Of a DNA stretch of 33,546 nucleotides, positions 15,772 to 27,269 are shown in pieces (positions within the stretch are counted from its first letter, which is position 1; each line of letters starts with the position of its first letter). Under the pieces are notes generated by a model. The model searched no databases. It was not told the DNA's origin and worked only from the letters and a program-made list of their open reading frames with translations. The translations under genes and the position numbers were made by a program. Source of the stretch: Blastocatellia bacterium (GTDB taxonomy: Bacteria; Acidobacteriota; Blastocatellia; HR10; J050); NCBI GenBank assembly GCA_026985075.1, contig JALSQX010000077.1, positions 1-33,546 on the forward strand. The letters are read 5' to 3'.

Positions 15772-16485
15772 ATGGAAAAAGAATTGACCGCGCTGGTTGA
15801 AGATCTCAAGAAGGCGCACGCCGACAATTTAGTCTCGATTGTGCTCTACGGATCGGCCGCTGCTGGCGAGTATGTGCAGGGACAATCGGATCTCAATGTG
15901 CTGGTCGTCTTGAGGCATATCGGACCCGAGGATCTTCGGGCATCCCGCCCGGTGGTCGAACGCTGGCAAAAACGAGGCAATCCACCGCCGGTGTACTTCA
16001 CCGAAGAGGAGATGACCAGAGCCTCGGATGTCTTTCCCATCGAATTCTCCGACATGAGTCGCGTTCACCGGGTGATGTACGGATCAGATCCGTTCCACGG
16101 GCTGGAGATTCGAGAGCACAATCTCCGCCATCAGCTCGAATACGAACTCCGCAGTAAGCTCATTCGGTTGCGCGCGTTGTACATTCCGGTCAGTGAGGAT
16201 GCCAAGCGCCTCCGCGCGCTGATGGTCGATTCGCTGAGGAATTTCATCGTTCTTTTCCGCCACACCGTGAGATTGTTGGGGGCCGAACCTCCGCTGAACA
16301 AGCGGGCGGCTGTGCTCCGCCTGGGAGAGGTGTCAGGCGTGGAGGTGAAGCCGTTTTTGGATGTCCTGGCGCTGGCCGAGGACGGCAAGAAGCTCTCGCT
16401 GGAGCAGATGACGGAACGTTTCACGGCTTACCTGGCAGGGCTGGAAGCGGTCATTCGTCGGATCGATGAATTGGAAGGAGGATGA
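15772..16485 (+). CDS. Nucleotidyltransferase-fold protein with altered metal site
   Basis: 237 aa. ATG 15772 follows AAGGAG by 7 nt. Residues 20-48 have the polymerase-beta-type nucleotidyltransferase signature: LYGSAAAGEY (G27, S28), then SDLN (39-42). The family pattern is GS-x(9)-D-x-D; here the second metal-binding aspartate is Asn42, so transfer activity may be lost or altered. The rest (about 90-237) is helical, as in nucleotidyltransferases fused to a substrate-binding helical domain. It sits between the TPM and LemA genes, 60 nt after one and 102 nt before the other, same strand. The link with the envelope pair is unexplained. No partner HEPN/antitoxin gene is visible. Confidence 0.7.
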   Translation: MEKELTALVEDLKKAHADNLVSIVLYGSAAAGEYVQGQSDLNVLVVLRHIGPEDLRASRPVVERWQKRGNPPPVYFTEEEMTRASDVFPIEFSDMSRVHRVMYGSDPFHGLEIREHNLRHQLEYELRSKLIRLRALYIPVSEDAKRLRALMVDSLRNFIVLFRHTVRLLGAEPPLNKRAAVLRLGEVSGVEVKPFLDVLALAEDGKKLSLEQMTERFTAYLAGLEAVIRRIDELEGG

Positions 16486-16587
16486 CGTCCCCGCTGGAGA
16501 GCATCATCAGAAGCTGGGGCGATCGTTCTTCAGTCGGAAGAGAGATCTTGTTCATCGGACTCTGGAGAACGGGAGAGGAGAAGGCTT

Positions 16588-17244
16588 ATGAGTGATTTCC
16601 TTGAACAACAAACTCCGGGGCGCGAGCAATTTCGCGAGGAGTATTATCGTCAGCAACAAGCATTGGCTCGAGAGAAATCGCGAAAGCGCGTGACCTGGAT
16701 CGTCGTTGCCGTCGTGCTCGTCGTGCTCGGCTTGTGGATGATGTCCAGCTACAATAGTCTGGTCGAGCAGCGGGAGCGCGTCCGCACGGCGTGGTCGCAG
16801 GTGGAGAATGTCATGCAACGGCGCGCCGATCTCATCCCCAATCTGGTGAATACGGTCAAAGGGGTCACCAAACAGGAATTGGCCGTTTTCTCGCGGATCG
16901 CCGAGGCGCGATCCAAACTCCTCAGCCCCACGGCAACGCCCGAAGAGCGCATCCGGGCCAGTGAGCAGATCGCTCAGTTTCGCGTCCAGATGCTCTCGTT
17001 GGCCGAGCGGTATCCGGAATTGCGCTCCAATGAGACGTTCCAGCGGTTGATGGACGAGTTGGCGGGAACGGAGAACCGCATTGCCGTAGCCCGTCGGGAC
17101 TACATTCGCGCCGTGCAACAATATAATGTGGCCACGTCACGATTCCCCACCGTGTTGATCGCTCGACTCATGGGCTTCGAGCGGGAGCAAAATTATTTCA
17201 AAGCGGCAGAGGGTGCCCGCGAGGCGCCCAAAGTGGAGTTTTGA
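16588..17244 (+). CDS. lemA: LemA family membrane protein
   Basis: 218 aa. ATG 16588 with AGGAG 7 nt upstream. A charged cytoplasmic N-terminus (1-34) precedes one transmembrane helix (about 35-54), then the LemA domain with its hallmark SYNSLVEQRERVRTAWSQVE and RRADLIPNLVNTVKG, followed by a long alpha-helical bundle to about residue 200. LemA proteins are widespread, membrane anchored and usually next to TPM/YgcG genes, as here; their molecular role is unclear. The last codons are duplicated as a 23-nt repeat 66 nt downstream. Confidence 0.92.
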   Translation: MSDFLEQQTPGREQFREEYYRQQQALAREKSRKRVTWIVVAVVLVVLGLWMMSSYNSLVEQRERVRTAWSQVENVMQRRADLIPNLVNTVKGVTKQELAVFSRIAEARSKLLSPTATPEERIRASEQIAQFRVQMLSLAERYPELRSNETFQRLMDELAGTENRIAVARRDYIRAVQQYNVATSRFPTVLIARLMGFEREQNYFKAAEGAREAPKVEF

Positions 17245-17315
17245 TCGGGACCGAGGCGACGTCATCGAAAAGCCGCTGTTGATCGAACGGAGCCCGGAGT
17301 GGCGTTTTGATCGGG
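17227..17315. repeat. Direct repeat pair at the lemA 3' end, period 66
   Basis: The 23 nt at 17227-17249, spanning the lemA stop codon (core AGTTTTGATCGGG), recur at 17293-17315 with three mismatches. The spacer is unrelated. This pair includes coding sequence, unlike most others in the window. Confidence 0.5.
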
Positions 17316-17348
17316 GCGCGCCCGCATCTCAATGAGTGGCGCGGACGG

Positions 17349-17840
17349 TCACCCTTCATCCATCGACGACTGAGCGAGTTCGTCGATCTTGCGCCGCACC
17401 AGCTCATGATCGAAGCCCAGGCGAATGAGGTGATCGAAGAGTTTCTTGGCTTGCTGACGGGTGCGGGGGCGGCCGCGAGTTCTCAGTCGTTTCTGAATGG
17501 CCCGATCGATGAGGGTCTCTTCAGTGACGACCTCGTAAAGGCGATCCAAGGTGGTGGCGATGATGGCTTCGGGGACTTTCCTCTCGGCGAGTTCGCGAGC
17601 CAATCGTCGTCGCCCCAGAGGCTTGAGGCGGAGCCGAGAGGCACTATAGTCGGCGGCGAACCGAGCATCATTGAGATATCCCCAATCCTGGAGTCGAGCG
17701 ATGACGCGCTCGATGATCGCCTCGCTGGCTGGAACCTTCTCCCGCAATTGTTCGCGAAGTTCGGCGACGGTTCGCGATTTGGTCGAGAGCAATTTGAGGG
17801 CGCGGGCCATCGTTCGATCGTATTCATCTTGACCGACCAT
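17349..17840 (-). CDS. recX: RecX regulatory protein
   Basis: 163 aa, typical length. RecX binds RecA filaments and modulates strand exchange and the SOS response. Three RecX-type three-helix repeats are recognisable: YDRTMARALKLLSTKSRTVAELREQL, the second repeat with DWGYLNDARFAADY and RLKPLGRRRLARELAERKV, and RQQAKKLFDHLIRLGFDHELVRRKIDEL. recA is not in the window. The start at 17840 is unusual: GGGAG directly abuts the ATG, and both are inside a hairpin (17835-17872). A 32-codon reading frame ends at the outer edge of that hairpin, suggesting translational coupling. A second in-frame ATG (codon 11) has no ribosome site. Confidence 0.9.
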   Translation of the reverse strand: MVGQDEYDRTMARALKLLSTKSRTVAELREQLREKVPASEAIIERVIARLQDWGYLNDARFAADYSASRLRLKPLGRRRLARELAERKVPEAIIATTLDRLYEVVTEETLIDRAIQKRLRTRGRPRTRQQAKKLFDHLIRLGFDHELVRRKIDELAQSSMDEG

Positions 17841-17872
17841 CTCCCGGCTATCAAAGCACAGCCGGGTTGGTC
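17835..17872 (-). promoter_or_regulatory. Hairpin enclosing the recX ribosome site and start codon
   Basis: On the minus-strand RNA, GACCA pairs with TGGTC (plus 17868-17872 with 17835-17839) and CCCGGCT with AGCCGGG (17860-17866 with 17843-17849), loop of 10 nt. The 3' arm contains GGGAG and two bases of the recX start codon. The stop codon of the upstream 32-codon frame (17871-17873) overlaps the 5' arm, so a terminating ribosome would open the structure. The pairing is read directly; regulation is inference. Confidence 0.5.
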
Positions 17873-17969
17873 ATGTCAACGAGGAGGGCAATAATCGAAG
17901 ATGGCGAGACAACCCCTCCTCGCCCCGCCCACGGTCGGCGGGGAACAGTTCCTGAGGTGACTCTTGCAT
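17871..17969 (-). CDS. Putative 32-codon upstream ORF of recX
   Basis: ATG at 17969 with AAAGGAG 4 nt upstream, encoding a peptide starting MQESPQELFPADRGRG, with a stop at 17871-17873. It lies 30 nt ahead of recX on the same strand. No similarity is recognised. The peptide may matter less than the act of translating it, since its stop overlaps the hairpin that covers the recX start. It may also be chance; the support is its ribosome site and placement. Confidence 0.35.
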   Translation of the reverse strand: MQESPQELFPADRGRGEEGLSRHLRLLPSSLT

Positions 17970-18436
17970 GATGCTCCTTTCGAAAATAAGTGTGGCGTAC
18001 GTTGCCAACTTGCGCGACGCATTCTCATCTCCTCGGTGTGGAGTTCCAACACCATGAGCGACTCCTTCGAAGTCCCTATTCCCGATCGACACACCGTGGA
18101 GATGATAAAGGAGATTTCTCGCCATCGAGTGGCGACGATGGTCATGTTTCGTCATGCTGAGATACAATGCAACGTCTCCCCGCCCGGGCCCAAAGTCGGC
18201 TTTGAGGTTGTTGCCCCTCATCCGTTCCTTTGTCGCATCGACTCTTCTCCCGAAGACGCCGGAACTCGGCTCCGGGGATCGCGACGCTTCTCGCTATCTT
18301 TGGTACAGTCAACGATGCCATGAGAGAAAAAATCTGCTATGATTACATATGTCTGCTGGTGGCGACGAACCGGTCGGCGACCGGACGTCAGCCGATCTGG
18401 CAGCAGAAAGGCATAATCCTGGTGAGGAGGGGAGCT
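17970..18436. other. Divergent spacer between recX and the zinc-ribbon gene
   Basis: About 470 nt. Open frames on both strands lack ribosome sites and motifs. A TATGAT box (about 18337-18342) could be the -10 of the zinc-ribbon gene but has no good -35. Nothing else is recognised. Confidence 0.35.
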
Positions 18437-18601
18437 ATGCCGGTCTATGATTATCGTTGCAAGAAGTGCGGGAAGAAATTCTCTATCACCATGAGCATCA
18501 CAGAGCATGATACCAAGAGAGTGAAGTGCCCGAAATGCGGGAGTCGAAGCGTCGAGCAGCAAGTGGCGGCTTTTTACGCCGTCACATCCAAGAAGAGTTA
18601 G
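18437..18601 (+). CDS. FmdB-type small zinc-ribbon protein
   Basis: 54 aa. ATG 18437 with a strong GAGGAGGGG site just upstream. The sequence opens MPVYDYRCKKCGKKF and has two zinc knuckles, C8-x2-C11 and C31-x2-C34, as in FmdB/CxxC-CxxC regulatory proteins, which are usually 50-110 aa. The family is often called a putative regulatory protein but no mechanism is established. It is 56 nt ahead of the zinc-finger membrane protein gene on the same strand and may be the first gene of an operon that ends with the DNA polymerase gene. Confidence 0.85.
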   Translation: MPVYDYRCKKCGKKFSITMSITEHDTKRVKCPKCGSRSVEQQVAAFYAVTSKKS

Positions 18602-18657
18602 TGAGCGATCGGCTGTCAGCGATCGGCGATGATCGATGAGCCGGAGGTGGACGACTG

Positions 18658-19323
18658 ATGGGGAGCGCCATCCTCCAGGCTCGGTCAGAATCGATGCCTC
18701 CTATCGGATCGCCGACGGCCGAGAACGATGTGGAGGAGAAATCGTTGACACTCCATATTGATGAGTCCACGTTGACGGCGCTCGCTCGTGACGAGCTCAC
18801 GGACAACGAGCGAAGGCAGATTCAACGGCATTTGAAAGGTTGTGACTTTTGCCGAACCCGGGTGGCCCTCCGATTGGGGTTTTCGCCTCAGGTGTCGGTG
18901 GAGGACCGCCCGTTCTTCGTCCATGTGATCCAGGAGTGGCTGAATGTCCGACGATTCCTGGCCGGCCTGGTCGTACTGGCCATGATGGCGGGCATCTCGA
19001 CTCCCATTCTCTACATGACCTTGCGGGTGGACCAACGTACATCTGGGCATCGACAGATCAGGCCAATGGAACAGTCCGGGCGTTCGGTGACGACCACCGT
19101 CCCCACCCGACGGGTGGGAGCGAAAACGTTCTACCTCGTTCGAGGAATATGGATCGACAGTGCCTTTGACGCCCAAACCTATCCTCGCGTGATCCCTTGC
19201 TCGTTGACGCAAGCATCTGGTCAGGATCTGCTCAAGCGCGTTCCCCAACTGCGAACTTACGCCCACCTGGATGGCCCGGTCATCGTCGTCATAGAGAATA
19301 ACGCTTACTGGATCTTCCGGTAA
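18658..19323 (+). CDS. Single-pass membrane protein with anti-sigma-type zinc finger
   Basis: 221 aa. ATG 18658 with GGAGG about 12 nt upstream; Met13 is an alternative. Residues 40-72 contain H58-x3-C62-x2-C65 in RQIQRHLKGCDFCRTRV, the zinc site of anti-sigma-factor (zf-HC2) domains. A transmembrane helix covers about 99-121, and about 100 residues outside the membrane follow with no known domain. The layout is that of a membrane anti-sigma factor, but no ECF sigma gene is adjacent, so it may act on a sigma factor elsewhere or have another role. It is 6 nt from the polymerase gene, a tight link that suggests co-translation. Confidence 0.65.
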   Translation: MGSAILQARSESMPPIGSPTAENDVEEKSLTLHIDESTLTALARDELTDNERRQIQRHLKGCDFCRTRVALRLGFSPQVSVEDRPFFVHVIQEWLNVRRFLAGLVVLAMMAGISTPILYMTLRVDQRTSGHRQIRPMEQSGRSVTTTVPTRRVGAKTFYLVRGIWIDSAFDAQTYPRVIPCSLTQASGQDLLKRVPQLRTYAHLDGPVIVVIENNAYWIFR

Positions 19324-19329
19324 TCATAG

Positions 19330-21075
19330 ATGCGTCATTACCAACTCATTGAAACGCCCGAACCGCTCGGCGAGATCGCTCAGCGTCTCAGTGATCAGCG
19401 CGCCATTGGCGTGGATACGGAGACGACGGGGTTAGATCCGTTTACCTCCCGGGTGCGACTCCTGCAACTGGCCAGTCCAGAGGAGGTCTTCATCCTCGAT
19501 CTGTTTCACCTTCCGGCGGCGGCGCTCGCCCCGATCAAACGGATACTGGAAACGGAGCGCCCGGTCAAGGTCCTCCATCACGCCAAGTTCGACATCAAGA
19601 TGTTACGCCACCATTTCGGCATAGAGATCGATCCGTTATTCGATACCATGCTGGCGTCACAGTTGATCAGCGCCGGCGATCTCAATCAGCGACAAGGATT
19701 GGCGGATCTCGCCGAACGATATCTCGGGCGGCGGTTGGATAAGAGCCTCCACCAGAGCCAATGGGCGGGATCGCTGACGCCGGCCATGTTGACTTATGCG
19801 GCCGAGGATGCGGCCATTCTCCTCCCTCTGCGCGAGCGGTTGATCGAGGAGATCAAAAGCTGGCAACTCGTTCGCGTCGCCAAGCTGGAATTTGATTGTG
19901 TGCTGCCCACGGCGGCCATGGAACTGGCCGGCCTCTATCTGGACCGGGACTGTTGGCAGCGACTCATCGAACATCTGGAGGGGGAGCGGGATCGTCTGGA
20001 AGGCGAGCTCAAGCGGGCATTGGTTTCTCCCGAGCAAGACAGAGATCTGTTCGGTGAAGCGAGCATCAATCTGAACAGCCCTCAACAGGTGCGCGAAGCC
20101 CTGTCGCGATTGGGCATCCCCGTGGCCAATACGCGAGAGCTCGAGCTCGGCTCGTTCGCCGATCGATATCCCATCGTGGGTCAATTGATCAGGTATCGAC
20201 ACGTTCAGAAGCTGTTGAGCGCTTACGGGCGAAGTCTCCTGGAGCACGTTCATCCGGTCACCGGGCGCATTCACGCCGATTTTCGTCAGATCGGTACGCC
20301 AACCGGTCGCTTTTCGTGCAGTGGCCCTAATGTTCAACAGGTGCCCAATATTCCAGAGGTGCGCGCGTGTTTCAAGGCTTCACCGGGCAAGAAACTGGTG
20401 GTGGCCGATTATTCCCAGATTGAGTTGTGCATCCTGGCCGAGTTCTCTCACGATGCGAGGATGGTGGAAGCGTTCTTGAGCGGCGTCGATCTGCACCGCT
20501 CCACGGCCAGTTTGATGTTCAATGTGCCCATCGACAGCGTCACCAAGGAGCAACGAGCGGTGGCCAAAACGCTCAACTACGGCCTTCTCTACGGCATGGG
20601 GACGCAGGCGCTGGCGGCGCGCACGGGGACGACGCTCAGCGAGGCCGAGGCGCTCATGAAGCGATATTTCAGCATCTATCAAGGCGTCGCCCGCTGGCTC
20701 CGCGCCGCCGCCGATACGGCCGTATCGATCGGTCATAGTCGCACGCATTGGGGACGGGTGTGGAAGTTCCGCTTCGATCCGACTGACCGCAGGCAGGTGG
20801 ATGCGGTGCGGCGACTGGGAAAGAATGCGCCCATTCAGGGCACGAGCGCCGATATTCTCAAGCGGGCGATGCGCCTCGTTTACGAAGCGCTTCGGGGGCG
20901 CGACGCTCAGATCGTCAATTCCATTCATGATGAGCTCGTCGTGGAGGTCGACGAAGCCATCGCCGACGAGGTCGCCGAGATCGTCAGCCAGCGCATGGTA
21001 GCGGCAGCGCAGGAATTCATTCGCATTGTGCCGGTGAACGTGGATGTGAGCGTCGCCGAAGCCTGGCTCAAATGA
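19330..21075 (+). CDS. Short family A DNA polymerase with 3'-5' exonuclease, no 5' nuclease
   Basis: 581 aa against about 930 for full Pol I; it begins directly at the proofreading exonuclease. Exonuclease sites are intact: D29 and E31 (VDTETTG), D88 (HHAKFD) and Y156/D160 (YAAED). Polymerase motif A is D360-YSQIEL-C367, motif B R409-...-K413-...-Y417-G, and motif C H533-D-E535. Position 367 is Cys where E. coli Pol I has Arg712, and 417 is Tyr where E. coli has Phe762 (Phe667 in Taq). Tyr at that site is known to reduce discrimination against dideoxynucleotides. The protein is a natural Klenow-like enzyme, probably for repair or gap filling. It is 6 nt after the zinc-finger protein and ends 7 nt from the convergent antiporter gene. 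Confidence 0.9.
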   Translation: MRHYQLIETPEPLGEIAQRLSDQRAIGVDTETTGLDPFTSRVRLLQLASPEEVFILDLFHLPAAALAPIKRILETERPVKVLHHAKFDIKMLRHHFGIEIDPLFDTMLASQLISAGDLNQRQGLADLAERYLGRRLDKSLHQSQWAGSLTPAMLTYAAEDAAILLPLRERLIEEIKSWQLVRVAKLEFDCVLPTAAMELAGLYLDRDCWQRLIEHLEGERDRLEGELKRALVSPEQDRDLFGEASINLNSPQQVREALSRLGIPVANTRELELGSFADRYPIVGQLIRYRHVQKLLSAYGRSLLEHVHPVTGRIHADFRQIGTPTGRFSCSGPNVQQVPNIPEVRACFKASPGKKLVVADYSQIELCILAEFSHDARMVEAFLSGVDLHRSTASLMFNVPIDSVTKEQRAVAKTLNYGLLYGMGTQALAARTGTTLSEAEALMKRYFSIYQGVARWLRAAADTAVSIGHSRTHWGRVWKFRFDPTDRRQVDAVRRLGKNAPIQGTSADILKRAMRLVYEALRGRDAQIVNSIHDELVVEVDEAIADEVAEIVSQRMVAAAQEFIRIVPVNVDVSVAEAWLK

Positions 21076-21082
21076 GAACGCT

Positions 21083-23104
21083 TCAATCGGCCGCTTCCAC
21101 GGCCACGGGACCGCGCTCGGAGCGTTTCGAGATCTCCGCCGGGACGTAATCCTCGACCGGTTTCCCCACCATCACAATGACGGCGATGAGCAGTATCGCC
21201 CCCAGCAACAATCCCACCCACGGGCTCCACCAGCCGAGGCCGGTAGGCAAATCTCCCACCAGGACGCCGATCAACCCTACTGTGAGGGCATACGGCAACT
21301 GGGTGCGCACGTGATCGATGTGATCGCAGGAGGAGGCCATGGAACTCATGATCGTCGTATCCGAGATGGGCGAGCAGTGGTCGCCCCAAACCGAGCCGGC
21401 CAGCACCGACGAGATCGTCCCCAGCATGATCGTCTCCTGGCCAGGCGCCATCTGATGAGCCAGGGGAATGACCAGCGGGAAGAGGATGCCCATCGTACCC
21501 CACGATGTGCCGGTGGCGAAGCTCACCGTGGCCGAGATGAGGAACACGAGCGCGGGCAGGAACGCCGGATTGAGCCACCCGCCAATGGCGCTGATGATGT
21601 AATTGGCCGTGTGAAGGTCGCCACAGACGGCGCCCAACGACCAGGCGAGCACGAGGATGAGGACGGCCAATACGAGCGATTTCACGCCGGTCAGCCAGGC
21701 GTCCATCGCTTCCATCAAGCTGAGGATGCGTTGTCCGACGACCATCAGGATGGCCACCGTGCAGCCGAGCAATGACGCCCAGACGAGAGCCTTGAACGAA
21801 TCGGCCTTGGCGAAGATGTTTTGCAGCGTGAGCGCTCCACCAGATCGCAGGAGTTGAGCGCGCCCATCCAGATACATGCCCACCAGAATGGTCGTGATGA
21901 CGACCACCACCGGGACGGCGGCATTGATCCATCGGCGCGGGGCATCCGGTTTGGGGGCAATGGTCGGATCCTCGAAATCGGAGGCCGGCCGCGCTTCATC
22001 GGCCATCAGCTTTCCCGTCCGGCGAGCGCGCCGCTCGGCCCGCCACATGGGACCGAAGTCGCGTCGAGTGAAGATGACGATGAACCCGAAGATGAGCATC
22101 AGGATCGGATAAAACAGATGGGGAATCGTCCGCAGAAAGATGACATAGGCATCCCCCTCGATGCCCAACGCTCGATACTGATCGGCAATATAACCGATCT
22201 CCACGCCGATCCAGGAGGAGATGAGCGCCATGCTGGCCACCGGGGCCGCCGTGGCATCTACGATGAAAGCGAGCTTCTCTCGACTGATGCGCAACCGGTC
22301 GGTGATCGGTCGCATGGTCGAACCGACAATCAGCGTGTTCGAATAATCATCGAAGAAGATGAGAATGCCCATGAGCCAGGCGCTCAATTGGCCCCGCTTG
22401 CTGGACGTGGCGAATCGCGTGACCAGAGTCGCCATGCCCAATGCGCCACCCGACTTGGCGAGGACGCCGATCATCCCGCCGAGGAGAAGACTGAACACGA
22501 TGATCGAAGCGTGACCGTGATCGGTGAGCGCATCGATGACGTAGGTGTCTGCCGCCCGAAGTAGAGCGATGAGGGGAGCGTAGTCGAATCTGATGAGCGC
22601 GCCCAACCAGACCCCGGCCAGGAGCGCCACGATCACCTGGCGGAAGATCATGGCTAATCCGATGGCCAGAATCGGCGGCGCCACTGACAGCCATCCCGGC
22701 ACCACGCGGATCGTCCGTTCGATCGGGCGCCACTGACCGATCTCGAATTGCAAAGGGATCGTCCCGGCATGAGGCAGTCGAAGATTGCCCATCTGAGCGG
22801 TTGGTTTCGGTCGCCCCGTCTCATCGAAGAATGTGAGGCGTCCCATGCCGCCAGGAATGGCGCGACCGGTGTTTCTATCGATCACCCGATAAGGGATCTC
22901 CGCCGGCTGATCCGGAGGGCGGGAGATTCTCACCGTCGCGGCGAACTCCACGCCGGTGAGCGCCAGCTCAGGGAGTTCGACCTCGATGACGATCGGCTCG
23001 GTGGCCTCCTGGGCGAGGACGGCGCTGGCCGAGAGAATCATCAACGTTCCGACGAGAATGTGAAGAGCGAACCACGATCGCTGTCCCGTATGAATCACTC
23101 TCAT
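21083..23104 (-). CDS. NhaC-type Na+/H+ antiporter with extracytoplasmic N-terminal domain
   Basis: 673 aa. ATG 23104 with GAGGAG 8 nt upstream. Residues 1-31 are a signal-like segment (ending VLAQ), followed by about 100 residues of beta-sandwich-like sequence without membrane segments, then a polytopic C-terminal part with about a dozen hydrophobic helices. The antiporter part has family features: FFDDYSNTLIVGSTMRP, DATAAPVASMALISSWIG and the C-terminal GSVWGDHCSPISDTTIMSS plus HVRTQLPYA. NhaC proteins exchange sodium and protons, sometimes with organic acids. The extra N-terminal exported domain is common in the larger members but its role is unknown. The gene has its own promoter and faces the polymerase gene. 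Confidence 0.88.
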   Translation of the reverse strand: MRVIHTGQRSWFALHILVGTLMILSASAVLAQEATEPIVIEVELPELALTGVEFAATVRISRPPDQPAEIPYRVIDRNTGRAIPGGMGRLTFFDETGRPKPTAQMGNLRLPHAGTIPLQFEIGQWRPIERTIRVVPGWLSVAPPILAIGLAMIFRQVIVALLAGVWLGALIRFDYAPLIALLRAADTYVIDALTDHGHASIIVFSLLLGGMIGVLAKSGGALGMATLVTRFATSSKRGQLSAWLMGILIFFDDYSNTLIVGSTMRPITDRLRISREKLAFIVDATAAPVASMALISSWIGVEIGYIADQYRALGIEGDAYVIFLRTIPHLFYPILMLIFGFIVIFTRRDFGPMWRAERRARRTGKLMADEARPASDFEDPTIAPKPDAPRRWINAAVPVVVVITTILVGMYLDGRAQLLRSGGALTLQNIFAKADSFKALVWASLLGCTVAILMVVGQRILSLMEAMDAWLTGVKSLVLAVLILVLAWSLGAVCGDLHTANYIISAIGGWLNPAFLPALVFLISATVSFATGTSWGTMGILFPLVIPLAHQMAPGQETIMLGTISSVLAGSVWGDHCSPISDTTIMSSMASSCDHIDHVRTQLPYALTVGLIGVLVGDLPTGLGWWSPWVGLLLGAILLIAVIVMVGKPVEDYVPAEISKRSERGPVAVEAAD

Positions 23105-23136
23105 GCATCCGGCTCCTCTGCTCGATGACAGAGGAG

Positions 23137-23165
23137 ACCATAGCCAATTGCCGTCGAGAAGTCAA
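23137..23165 (-). promoter_or_regulatory. Promoter of the NhaC-type antiporter
   Basis: Minus-strand TTGACT (plus 23160-23165), a 17-bp spacer and TATGGT (plus 23137-23142), about 33 nt upstream of the start codon. Confidence 0.6.
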
Positions 23166-23236
23166 AAGAGATCGTGACTGACCGACGCTCGGCTGGGGGT
23201 GGGGAGGGTTCGGGCAGATGGGCGTCGGTGGGGACC

Positions 23237-26921
<3,685 letters not shown>

Positions 26922-27269
26922 TGGTCCTAAAGTTTATCACATTCACAGCAGTGGAGGTAGCACGAACGCTCGTCATCGTGCGCCGATATGGCGTTCGGAG
27001 ATGCCGGATGGCCGGAGCCCGGGCTTCGGGAAATCGTCGCTCATCCTCATCGGTCCTGAACGGATCGAAAGGGCGTGGCAGTCGGTAGATCCCCTCCTCT
27101 CGTCGGGATGGTCATCTTACAGAGGCGGAGCGTCATTGGCGAGCGGCTTGAGGCGCGTGGTGCCTCGTCTCCCAATCATCCCTGTAGAGGCGGAGCGCCA
27201 TTGGCCGGGAGACGACGAATCCGGTTCCAGGGGCAGAATGCCAGGGGCCGTCATGATTGAGGCGGTGTG
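26922..27269. repeat. Repeat-filled spacer with units of period 65 and about 72
   Basis: The space between recF and the propeller/PPC gene has no coding frame of note. The unit GAGGCGGAGCGTCATTGGC appears at 27122-27140, at 27187-27205 with one change, and degenerate at 27259-27277, where it runs into the stop codon of the PPC gene. Intervening DNA is unrelated. Confidence 0.5.

Noticed and set aside
17964-18323. 119-codon plus-strand frame in the recX-zinc-ribbon spacer
   Set aside because: No ribosome site, no motif, and it opposes the small upstream ORF of recX.
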